Notes under the pieces: generated by a model | What the model saw: only the letters and a program-made list of their open reading frames with translations | What the model was told of the DNA's origin: nothing | Databases searched by the model: none | Origin: Streptoalloteichus hindustanus | Lineage (GTDB): Bacteria > Actinomycetota > Actinomycetes > Mycobacteriales > Pseudonocardiaceae | Direction: 5' to 3' | Assembly (NCBI RefSeq): GCF_900129375.1 | Contig: NZ_FQVN01000004.1 | Span: 62,001 to 126,000, forward strand | Length of the DNA: 64,000 nt | Program-made: the position numbers and the translations under genes | In this document: positions 50,832 through 58,573 of the stretch, piece after piece | How positions within the stretch are numbered: position 1 is the stretch's first letter | How the letters are laid out: the number at the start of each line of letters is the position of its first letter

Positions 50832-52052
50832 ATGGACAAGGCCGGAAAACAGCACGCCGGACAGGACAGACCGTCCACAGGCGACCGAGGTGGTCTGGTG
50901 CGAGGCGTGCTCCAGCAGCCGGGCACCCCGCTCCCCGCACACCTCCGCAGTGACATGGAAAGCCAGTTCGACGCGGATTTCTCCGACGTGCGGGTCCACG
51001 CCGACTCGCTGGCGCACCGGTCCGCCAGGGGTGTCGACGCCCTCGCCTACACGTCCGGATCGCACGTGGTGCTCGGCGCCGGCGTCGACGCCACGAACCG
51101 CGCGGTGCTGCGGCACGAACTCAGCCACGTGCTCCAGCAACGAGAGGGACCAGTTCCCGGCGTCCCCACCGGGGACGGGCTCGTGATGAGCACGCCTGAC
51201 GACGCCGGGGAGCGGGCGGCACACGCCACGGCTTCGGAACCGGGGCGCGGGACCACCGGCCGCACCAGTGGCCCCTCACCTGCCACGAGTGCGGGAATGC
51301 CGGTCGTGCAACGGATTCGAGAATCACCACGGGAGCGAGTGCCTCGGTACACCCCGGCCGAGCACGTGTTCTGGGCGGGGCCTTCCTACGCCAAGCCGCA
51401 GTCCAGGTTCAAGGGTGGAACAGGGGTTGACGTGCGACTCGGGCCAGGCGCGGGGAAGTCCGGTCTGGGCTCCCCGCCCCGGCGTGGTGAGTGCACGGCC
51501 GTTGAGGATCTCACCGCGCTCTACAACAAACCCCATCTGTGGATCAAGGGACATCTCCTCAACGACAACGTGGGCGGCCCCGGCGAGTCGAGGAACCTGA
51601 CCCCGTTGAGCCACAACGCGAACATGGACATGAAGAACAGGTTCGAGAAGCCGGTCAAGGACGCGGTCGACGTGGCGGACTCGCTGGCCGCCGAGACCGC
51701 TCCCCAGGGCGGCTACCGGCACAACCGGCTGTGGGGCGTCCACTACCAGGTCGAGGTGGTGGGGCAGAAGTGGCCGGGGGAGAAGAACAAGGCGCTGAAG
51801 GCCGTCGGCGAGCGGGTTCGGGCCAGAGCGGAGCTGGTGCACCGGGACCGCGTTCCGGGGGCCGCGGACGAACCGGAGCCAACCAGGCTGCACGGCGTGC
51901 TCCCGACGGGTGTCGTCGAGATCGAGTGCGCGCTCGGCGTCGGTCTGCCGACGGGCGAGAAACGAACCGGAGACGGGAGCGACAGCGGGGAGCCGCCTCC
52001 GAAGCGGGGTCGCAGCCGGGGGCCGCGCGCCACGAAGACGAGCACACCGTGA
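50832..52052 (+). CDS. eCIS core (DUF4157) protein with GHLLN nuclease-like C-terminus, candidate cargo
   Basis: 406 aa. Residues 30-105 are the DUF4157 eCIS-core domain: PLPAHLRSDMESQFDADFSD, VRVHADSLAHRSAR, ALAYTSGSHVVLGA and the HExxH-type RHELSHVLQQ at 95-99. After a Ser/Pro linker, residues 235-275 hold WIKGHLLNDNVGGPGESRNL, TPLSHNANMD: GH plus spaced Asn residues resemble the His-Me-finger DNA/RNA non-specific nucleases. A basic tail (PPKRGRSRGPRATKTSTP) ends it. DUF4157 proteins are the common toxins or cargo adaptors of eCIS. Start ATG at 50832 follows GGGAGG. No immunity gene is visible, as expected for an exported particle. Confidence 0.82.
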   Translation: MDKAGKQHAGQDRPSTGDRGGLVRGVLQQPGTPLPAHLRSDMESQFDADFSDVRVHADSLAHRSARGVDALAYTSGSHVVLGAGVDATNRAVLRHELSHVLQQREGPVPGVPTGDGLVMSTPDDAGERAAHATASEPGRGTTGRTSGPSPATSAGMPVVQRIRESPRERVPRYTPAEHVFWAGPSYAKPQSRFKGGTGVDVRLGPGAGKSGLGSPPRRGECTAVEDLTALYNKPHLWIKGHLLNDNVGGPGESRNLTPLSHNANMDMKNRFEKPVKDAVDVADSLAAETAPQGGYRHNRLWGVHYQVEVVGQKWPGEKNKALKAVGERVRARAELVHRDRVPGAADEPEPTRLHGVLPTGVVEIECALGVGLPTGEKRTGDGSDSGEPPPKRGRSRGPRATKTSTP

Positions 52053-52119
52053 CTGTGCCGAAGCACGGCGGCTTCGGAGCTCGCGGGCGATCCGGCTCTG
52101 GTCGCCGCCGCGGTTTGGC

Positions 52120-52577
<458 letters not shown>

Positions 52578-52581
<4 letters not shown>

Positions 52582-52997
52582 CCGCCATGGACCTCACCAT
52601 TCACCAGACCTACCTCCCGCACGACGACCCGGACGCGGCCCTGGCCTTCTACCGCGACGCCCTCGGCTTCGAGCTCCGCAACGACGTCGGCTACAACGGG
52701 ATGCGCTGGCTCACCGTCGGCCCCGCCGGCCAGCCCGGCACCTCCATCGTCCTGACCCCGCCGGCCGTGACCCCCGGCATCACCGAGGACGAGCGCCGCA
52801 CGGTCGTCGAGATGATGGCCAAGGGCACCTTCGCCGCGATCAACCTGGCCACCAGGGACCTGGACGGCACCTTCGACCGGCTGGCGGCCAGCGGCGCCGA
52901 GGTCGTCCAGGAGCCGACCGACCAGCCGTACGGCGTGCGTGACTGCGCCTTCCGCGACCCCGCCGGCAACATGGTCCGCATCCAGGAGCTGCGCTGA
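52578..52997 (+). CDS. VOC-fold protein coupled to the AraC regulator
   Basis: 139 aa, GTG at 52578 inside the preceding stop. HQTYLPHDDPDAALAFYRDA, FELRNDVGYNGMRWLTVGPA, then AAINLATRDLDGTFDRLAAS and the C-terminal DPAGNMVRIQEL with the glutamate ligand. A typical glyoxalase/dioxygenase-superfamily domain; ligand or enzymatic role unknown. Confidence 0.88.
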
Positions 52998-53045
52998 CCC
53001 GTCCGCCAACCCGGACGACGACCTGGGGCTGCTAGCTTCGAAGAA

Positions 53046-53079
53046 GACGGCGGGGGCCACCCGATGGGCCCCCGCCGTC
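53046..53079. terminator. bidirectional 13-bp hairpin
   Basis: GACGGCGGGGGCC and its complement with a short loop lie between the VOC stop and the convergent TetR stop. Confidence 0.85.
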
Positions 53080-53097
53080 GTTCTCTGCCCGCGTCTG

Positions 53098-53703
53098 TCA
53101 GCGCGGGTGTCCGTCGGGAGCCCGCAGGGAGTCGAGCCAGCGCAGGAGGCGGGTTCCCTCGCGGGTCATGACGTCCGGGTCCCGCAGGGCGTTGGCCAGG
53201 AGCGACATGCCCTGGTAGGCGGAGATGAGGGTGAGGGCCAGGTCGTCCGGGTCGGGCAGGCCCAGCTCGCGGAACTGGCGTCCGACCCAGTCCAGCAGCC
53301 GCCGGATGACCGCGCCGACCTCCGTGTCGAGGGTCCCGTCTGCGCGCTTGTCGAGCTCGACGGCCAGGGTGCCGGTGGGGCAGCCGTAGCGGGCGGCGAC
53401 ATCGCGCTGCTCGACCCACGCCGCGATCAGCGCCTTGAGGCGTTCGCGCGGGTCGGCCAGCTGCTCCAGCTGGCCGGTGAGTTGGTCCAGGTGCGCGCTG
53501 TGCTCGGACAGCGCGGCCTGGACCAGCTCGTCCTTGGTCTTGAAGTAGTAGTACACGTTCCCGACAGGGACCTCGGCCGCACGCGCGATGTCGGCGAGGG
53601 TGGTGCGTTCGACCCCCTGCTCGTGCAGGACCCGGGCCGCCGCCGCCGTCAGCCGCCGGCGCTTCTGCGACGCCCGCGCTCGCCGATCCCCTGAGTTGGT
53701 CAC
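53098..53703 (-). CDS. TetR family regulator of the NmrA-type oxidoreductase
   Basis: 201 aa from GTG at 53701-53703. KRRRLTAAAARVLHEQGVER and ADIARAAEVPVGNVYYYFKT are the TetR helix-turn-helix; the long C-terminal domain has a helical core (ISAYQGMSLLANALRDPDVM) found in the YxaF/LmrA-like group. Between it and the divergent NmrA gene lies a near-perfect 20-bp palindrome (53752-53771). It probably represses both genes. Confidence 0.92.
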   Translation of the reverse strand: MTNSGDRRARASQKRRRLTAAAARVLHEQGVERTTLADIARAAEVPVGNVYYYFKTKDELVQAALSEHSAHLDQLTGQLEQLADPRERLKALIAAWVEQRDVAARYGCPTGTLAVELDKRADGTLDTEVGAVIRRLLDWVGRQFRELGLPDPDDLALTLISAYQGMSLLANALRDPDVMTREGTRLLRWLDSLRAPDGHPR

Positions 53704-53751
53704 CCAACTGACTATAGACAGCCACCCGTGAACGCGTGCTACCGTTCTCTC

Positions 53752-53771
53752 AGTCAGTCAGCTAACTAACT
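53752..53771. promoter_or_regulatory. TetR operator palindrome
   Basis: AGTCAGTCAGCTAACTAACT: the two 9-base halves are complementary except at two C/T positions. It lies 13 bp before the NmrA-type gene and 48 bp before the TetR start, a site where a repressor would block the first and perhaps both. A related half-site, ACTGACTATAGACAG, starts near 53706. Confidence 0.75.
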
Positions 53772-53784
53772 TTGTGGGGACGAC

Positions 53785-54630
53785 ATGATCACGGTGACGG
53801 GTGCGACCGGCAACATCGGGAGGACCTTGGTGGGCCTGCTGACCGAGGCGGGTGAGGAGGTCGTGGCCGTGTCGCGGCAGCCCCAGCCCGCCGGACCGGC
53901 GGCTGGTGTCCGGTGGGCCCAGGCCGACATCGGGACCGGCGTGGGCCTGCGGCCCGCCCTCGAAGGGGCCCGCGCTTTGTTCCTCCTGATGGGCGGCGAA
54001 CTCAACAGCCGGGGCGAGAGCCCGGCCGCGCTGGTCGACATGGCGACCGAAGCCGGGGTCGAGCGGATCGTCCTGGTCTCGTCGCAGGTCAGCGCCACCC
54101 GCCCCGAAGCGCTCTCGCACGCCCGCCTGCGGGAGTTCGAGGCGGCCGTGCGGGCGTCCGGACGCGACTTCACCATCCTGCGCCCCGGCGGTTTCGCCTC
54201 CAACGCCTTCGCCTGGGCCGAGACGGTCCGCGCCCAGCGCACGATCTTCGCCCCGTTCGGGGACGTGGCACTGCCCGTCATCGACCCGGCGGACATCGCC
54301 GCGGTCGCCGCGGCCGCACTGCGCGAGGACGGTCACGCGGGCCGCGCCTACGAGCTGACCGGCCCCGAGCTGATCAGCCCGCGCCAGCAGGCCGCGGTCA
54401 TCTCGGAGGCCCTGGGCGAGGAGGTGACCTTTGTGGAACTGTCCCGTGAGGACGCTCATGCCCGCATGGCGCGGTTCATGCCGGAGCAGGTCGTGACCGG
54501 CACTCTGGACGTGCTCGGCGTCCCGCTCCCCGCGGAGCGGAGGACGAGCCCCGACGTGGAGGCCGTCCTCCACCGCCCGGCCAACTCCTTCGGCGCGTGG
54601 GTGGCGCGCAACCTCCCGGCGTTCCGGTAA
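53785..54630 (+). CDS. NmrA-type NAD(P)-binding oxidoreductase
   Basis: 281 aa. MITVTGATGNIGRTLVGLLT is the GxxGxxG site of NmrA/HSCARG and quinone-reductase-2-like atypical SDRs, followed by VERIVLVSSQVSA and FTILRPGGFASNAF, the family's catalytic-region equivalents. Such proteins reduce quinones or sense NADP(H). Its start is 13 bp after the TetR operator, so it should be inducible, and a strong terminator follows 12 bp after its stop. Confidence 0.87.
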   Translation: MITVTGATGNIGRTLVGLLTEAGEEVVAVSRQPQPAGPAAGVRWAQADIGTGVGLRPALEGARALFLLMGGELNSRGESPAALVDMATEAGVERIVLVSSQVSATRPEALSHARLREFEAAVRASGRDFTILRPGGFASNAFAWAETVRAQRTIFAPFGDVALPVIDPADIAAVAAAALREDGHAGRAYELTGPELISPRQQAAVISEALGEEVTFVELSREDAHARMARFMPEQVVTGTLDVLGVPLPAERRTSPDVEAVLHRPANSFGAWVARNLPAFR

Positions 54631-54642
54631 GTCCGGCACGGC

Positions 54643-54693
54643 GGGGCTCCCGGTCCGCTGGCGGTGATCAGTCGCCAGTGGACCGGGAGCCCC
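54643..54693. terminator. very strong hairpin
   Basis: Outer arms of 14 perfect bases (GGGGCTCCCGGTCC and complement) with an inner CTGGCG/CGCCAG stem and a short loop, directly after the NmrA-type gene and before the convergent cyclophilin. Confidence 0.9.
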
Positions 54694-54764
54694 GGGGCCC
54701 GCCTGATGGCGTTCCGGCCTCGGTGGGGTGCGTGGCCGGAGTGCGCCACGAAGGGGCGCGGCGG

Positions 54765-55265
54765 TCAGTCGAGGATCTTGGCGCTCTCGATGACCACGGG
54801 CTGCTGCGGGACGTCCTTGTGGCCCTGGCTGGTGCCGGTGCGCACCTGCTTGATCTGGGTGACGACGTCCTGGCCCTCGACGACCCGGCCGAAGACGGCG
54901 TAGCCCCAGCCGTTCGGGTTCTTCGCCCTGAAGTCGAGGAAGTCGTTGTCGGAGACGTTGATGAAGAACTGGGCCGTGGCGGAGTGCGGGTCGCTGGTGC
55001 GCGCCATGGCCACGGTGTGGGTGGTGTTCTTCAGCCCGTTGTCCGCCTCGTTCTGGATCGGGGCGAGGGTGGGCTTCTGCTTCATCTCCGGGGTGAAGCC
55101 GCCGCCCTGGACCATGAACCCGTCGATCACGCGGTGGAAGATCGTGCCGTCGTAGTGGCCGTTGCGGACGTAGGTCAGGAAGTTCTCGACGGTCTTGGGC
55201 GCCTTGGCGTCGTCGAGCTCGAGGACGATGCGACCGAAGTTCGTGGTCAGTTCAACCTTGGACAT
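54765..55265 (-). CDS. cyclophilin-type peptidyl-prolyl isomerase
   Basis: 166 aa from ATG at 55263-55265, eight bases after AAGGA (an ATG three codons upstream is inside that ribosome site). [35 protein letters not shown] with the catalytic Arg in FHR, then [20 protein letters not shown] and [16 protein letters not shown]: all cyclophilin core residues are present, in the E. coli PpiB-like form without signal peptide. It catalyses cis-trans isomerisation at proline in cytoplasmic proteins. Confidence 0.95.
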   Translation of the reverse strand: MSKVELTTNFGRIVLELDDAKAPKTVENFLTYVRNGHYDGTIFHRVIDGFMVQGGGFTPEMKQKPTLAPIQNEADNGLKNTTHTVAMARTSDPHSATAQFFINVSDNDFLDFRAKNPNGWGYAVFGRVVEGQDVVTQIKQVRTGTSQGHKDVPQQPVVIESAKILD

Positions 55266-55608
55266 GGGGAACATCCTTTCTGATGGGTCTGGACCTCCCC
55301 GCCCCGGGTACCCCCAGCCACATGATCGTCAGCGGTCGGCGACACCCTGGTTGACCAGCGGAGACCGACTCTCATCACCCCTTTCCGGCGTCCTCCGGCC
55401 GGGCCCCGCCGGTGCTGGCCGACCGGACGCGCGTGCGCTGATCGGATGATCCTGGTTGTGGCGCGGGAGCGGTGGGGGTGGGATGGAACGGCGTGGCGTC
55501 CGCCGCTGGGGGTGGTTCGATCAGCCAGGCCGCGGCCGCGCCTCGCGCTGCCGGCCGCAAGGACCAGGTTCCCGCCTGGCGCCCTGGACTGTTCGCCGAG
55601 GTGGAGTG
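55266..55608. other. gene-free stretch upstream of the cyclophilin
   Basis: 343 bp between the divergent starts of the cyclophilin and the hypothetical protein. An in-frame upstream extension of the latter to 55456 exists but is Arg/Trp/Gly-rich and reads like non-coding GC-rich DNA. No repeat or clear operator seen. Confidence 0.4.
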
Positions 55609-56358
55609 GTGATCGAACTCGCGAGCGGAGTGACCGTCGAGGCCAGGGGCGGGTGGGAGCTGCCCTGGGGGCCGAGACTGGGGCTCCGCGACCGCACCCT
55701 CATGGTCGGGCCCTACGGGAGCCCGATGGTGTACGAGGACCACGTCGCGGGGACGGTCGGGAGCGGGCGGGAGTGTTGCCCCGACGGCGACGAGCTGAGG
55801 TTCGAGCGGGGCGGCGGGGACCTGGTCAGCGTCTGCCTCCGCATGCCGGAGACCACCACCGAGCGGGACTGCTCGGGCTGGCTCGCGGCACCCGCGCGCT
55901 CGGCGCGCCTTCGCCTGCCCGGTCCGTGCCGGTTCGTCCTGGAGCGCACCGACCAGCGGTGGATGTCCGGGGACGGCGACGTGTTGCTGTGCCTGCGGAG
56001 CGCGGAGCCCCTCGGCTCCCGTGGTGAGCGCATCCGCATCGCCCAGCACGTCGACCTGCTGGCCGCCGACGACCGGTTCGCCGGGTGGGCGGTGGAGCAC
56101 CCGGAGCGGTTCCTGGTGTCGGACTGGGAACACCCCTCCGCCGAGCCGCCGGACCGGGACCTGGCGGTGCTGCTGCGGGAGTACGTCCAGATCATGACCG
56201 CCGGGAACGTCGAGCTGCTGCGGGACGGCGACCCCGGTGTCCGGCGGTTGTTCGAGGACCTGAAGTCCAAAGTGGACGATGCTGCGGGCGCCACGGCGAG
56301 GCGGAAGGTGCTGCGGGACAGCATCGACAACGTCCTCGGCGCCTTCTCCGGCACCTGA
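55609..56358 (+). CDS. hypothetical protein, beta-rich then helical
   Basis: 249 aa from the second of two adjacent GTGs (55606 and 55609), near GAGGTGGAG. Unknown family. First 160 residues alternate strands (IELASGVTVEARGGWELPW, RDRTLMVGPYGSPMVYEDH, LRFERGGGDLVSVCLRM); the last 70 are helical (RDLAVLLREYVQIMTAGNVE, RRKVLRDSIDNVLGAF). No signal peptide, no membrane helix, no catalytic motif noticed. It ends at a perfect hairpin and stands alone. Confidence 0.6.
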   Translation: MIELASGVTVEARGGWELPWGPRLGLRDRTLMVGPYGSPMVYEDHVAGTVGSGRECCPDGDELRFERGGGDLVSVCLRMPETTTERDCSGWLAAPARSARLRLPGPCRFVLERTDQRWMSGDGDVLLCLRSAEPLGSRGERIRIAQHVDLLAADDRFAGWAVEHPERFLVSDWEHPSAEPPDRDLAVLLREYVQIMTAGNVELLRDGDPGVRRLFEDLKSKVDDAAGATARRKVLRDSIDNVLGAFSGT

Positions 56359-56392
56359 CCACCGCCCCGGCTGCGCGATGGCGCCCCGCGGC

Positions 56393-56424
56393 GCGGGTCC
56401 GGCTCTTGGGGTAGCCGGACCCGC
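56393..56424. terminator. perfect 12-bp hairpin
   Basis: GCGGGTCCGGCT and its complement with an 8-base loop, between the convergent stops at 56358 and 56495. Confidence 0.85.
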
Positions 56425-56494
56425 GTCGTGGAGCTGGTGGCCAACCTGGCGACCTCGGCCGCGACACCGGCCGTGGCCTGTGCGGCAAGGCGCG

Positions 56495-56956
56495 TCAGTC
56501 CAGGCAGAACTCGTTGCCCTCGGGGTCGGCCATCACGATGAAGCCGCCGCTCAGCGGGGGAGCGGGCTCGGAGCGGCGGACCCGCGTCGCGCCCAGCGCG
56601 ACGAGCCGGGCGCACTCGGCCTCCAGCGCCGCCATCCGCTCCTCGCCCCGCAGCCCGGGAGCCGCGCGGACGTCGAGGTGGACGCGGTTCTTGGCGACCT
56701 TGCCCTCCGGCACCCGCTGGAAGAACAGCCGGGGGCCGTGCCCGTCCGGGTCCTCGACGGCCGAGCTCGTGCCGCGCTCCTCCTCGGGCACGCCGATCCG
56801 GGCGAGGAAGTCGTCCCACGCGGCCAGCGGGTCGGCGCCCTCGGGCAGGTCGACCCCGGGCGGTCCGGGGTGGACGTAGCCCAGCGCGTCGCGCCAGAAG
56901 GACGACAGCGCGCGCGGGTCGTGGGCGTCGAAGGTGATCTGGATGTGGCGGCTCAT
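56495..56956 (-). CDS. VOC-fold protein (glyoxalase-like)
   Basis: 153 aa. HIQITFDAHDPRALSSFWRD, ALGY, RLFFQRVPEGKVAKNRVHLD and the end FIVMADPEGNEFCLD are the pattern of the large actinobacterial glyoxalase-like VOC group, with the metal-ligand Glu in GNEFC. Its start faces a WYL regulator across 93 bp, probably its controller. Substrate unknown. Confidence 0.88.
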   Translation of the reverse strand: MSRHIQITFDAHDPRALSSFWRDALGYVHPGPPGVDLPEGADPLAAWDDFLARIGVPEEERGTSSAVEDPDGHGPRLFFQRVPEGKVAKNRVHLDVRAAPGLRGEERMAALEAECARLVALGATRVRRSEPAPPLSGGFIVMADPEGNEFCLD

Positions 56957-57049
56957 CGGGTCGCTCCGTTCGGGTCGGGGTTCGTCTGTGACATGACCCT
57001 GACACCACTGGAGGACAGGATCGGTCCGCTTGTCTGGCAGGGTGGCGAC

Positions 57050-58066
57050 ATGAGCGAGACGCGGGCTGACGAGCGGGGGACGACGGAGCGGGTGCTCACC
57101 CTGCTCGGGCTGTTGCAGCAGCGCCAGGTCTGGACCGGCCCCGAGCTCGCCGACCGGCTCGGGGTCACCCCGCGCACGGTGCGGCGCGACGTCGAGCGGC
57201 TGCGCGCGCTCGGCTACCCGGTGCACGCCACCCACGGCATCGGCGGGGGCTACCAGCTCGGCCCGGGTCAGGACCTGCCGCCGCTGCTCCTCGACGACGA
57301 GGAGGCGATCGCCACCGCGGTCTCGCTGCTCGCCGGGGCCGGCGGCGCGGTCGCCGGCGCCAGCGCCGCCGCGCTCCGCGCGCTGACCAAGCTCGACCAG
57401 GTGCTGCCCGTCCGGTTGCGGCACGAGGTGCGGGCGCTCTCCGGGGCGGTGGAGTCCTTCGGCGGAGGCGGCCGCGCCCCGGTCGAGCCCGAGGTGCTCA
57501 TGACGCTGGCCAGAGCCTGCCGCGACGAGGTCGAGGCCGGCTTCGACTACCCGTCCGGGGACGGGGTGCGCCGGCGGCGGGTCGAGCCGCACCGCCTGGT
57601 CGCCTCCGACCGGCGCTGGTACCTCCTCGCCTATGACCTCGACCGCGACGACTGGCGCAGCTTCCGCGTCGACCGGATGACCGAGGTGTCCGCGCGGACC
57701 TGGCGCTTCCGCCCGCGCGCGGTGCCCGACGCGGCGGCGTACGTGCAGGAGGGGGTGGCGAGCCGGGCCTACCGGCACCAGGCGCGCTTCCTCGTGCACG
57801 CGCCGGCGGAGACGGTGCGCGCGCAGGTCCCGGCGTCGGCGGCCGTCGTGCGCCCGCGAGGAAGCGAGCGCTGTGAGGTGCTCAGCGGTGCCGGCAGCCT
57901 CGACTTCGTGCTCATGCACGTGCTCCTGCTGGGGCACGACTTCGAGGTGCTCGACCCGCCGGAGCTCGGGAGGCGTTGTCGCGTGCTGGCGGAGAGGCTG
58001 CTGGCGGCCGGTGCGACGGCCTCAGCCGTGTCGGGCACGGGGGAGTCGGGCACAGGGGAGTCGTGA
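57050..58066 (+). CDS. WYL-domain DeoR/YafY-type regulator
   Basis: 338 aa. A DeoR-like winged helix at the start (TTERVLTLLGLLQQRQVW, ELADRLGVTPRTVRRDVERL) leads to a WYL domain (VEPHRLVASDRRWYLLAYDL with RSFRVDRM) and the C-terminal WCX extension. WYL proteins sense nucleic-acid or small-molecule signals. It is divergent from the VOC gene at 56495. The last residues (SGTGESGTGES) come from a short GGGGAGTCG(GG)CAC repeat that runs into the decayed reductase fragment on the other strand. Confidence 0.92.
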   Translation: MSETRADERGTTERVLTLLGLLQQRQVWTGPELADRLGVTPRTVRRDVERLRALGYPVHATHGIGGGYQLGPGQDLPPLLLDDEEAIATAVSLLAGAGGAVAGASAAALRALTKLDQVLPVRLRHEVRALSGAVESFGGGGRAPVEPEVLMTLARACRDEVEAGFDYPSGDGVRRRRVEPHRLVASDRRWYLLAYDLDRDDWRSFRVDRMTEVSARTWRFRPRAVPDAAAYVQEGVASRAYRHQARFLVHAPAETVRAQVPASAAVVRPRGSERCEVLSGAGSLDFVLMHVLLLGHDFEVLDPPELGRRCRVLAERLLAAGATASAVSGTGESGTGES

Positions 58067-58121
58067 CACCGCGTCCACACCAGCACTGACCAGCGCTTCT
58101 GCTGCCTCGGCGCGCTGCCTG

Positions 58122-58406
58122 CCGCAGGTCCACTCCGTTCTCGGCGTGCAGCTCGCCCAGCAGACCCGCTGCCAGCGGGCCGAGCTGCGCGGCCAGTGGG
58201 GCCGGTTGCGGTCCGGCCAGGGTGACCGCCACACCCATCCCGCGCGCGGTCGCGGCGATCTCGGCGCCGAGCACACCGTCCCCGACCACCACGAGCCGCG
58301 AGCAGGACAGCAGCGCCGAGCGAAGCGCCAGCGCGTCGTCGAGCGTGCGGAGCACGTGGACACCGCGAAGACCAGCCTGCCCGGGCAGAACCCGAGGCCG
58401 CAGTGC
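58122..58406 (-). pseudogene. fragment of an FAD-dependent pyridine-nucleotide reductase (ferredoxin-reductase type)
   Basis: About 95 codons on the minus strand read ALRPRVLPGQAGLRGVHVLR, TLDDALALRSALL, then RLVVVGDGVLGAEIAATARG and LAAQLGPLAAGLLGELHAE-type sequence. This is the middle of a ferredoxin/rubredoxin reductase: the junction after the first FAD part and the NAD(P)-binding GxGxxG (GDGVLG). The start with its own FAD motif, and everything after ENGVDLR, are missing; the flanking frame is unrelated. It is a decayed remnant left between the WYL gene and the efflux pump. Confidence 0.75.
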
Positions 58407-58573
58407 GGACGCACGGCGTGACAGGCAGGCCCACATCTCGTGCCGCGCTTCTGCGGTCCAACCCTTTCACGGCGCTCCGCGCTGGATGTCAAGAACCGGT
58501 CGTCCGCTCCGACCTGTCTGTGACAACGCCCGCGCGGTGCGCGGGCTCCGTGGTGACCTGGGAAGGAACCGTC

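Noticed and set aside
29134-52052. A contractile-tail prophage
   Set aside because: No capsid, portal, terminase, integrase, lysis gene or attachment repeat is present, and DUF4157, CIS tape-measure and DUF4255 genes are eCIS markers.
55456-55608. N-terminal extension of the hypothetical protein to 55456
   Set aside because: The extension is Arg/Gly/Trp-rich with no ribosome site, while GTG at 55606/55609 has GAGGTGGAG nearby and the conserved-looking strands begin there.
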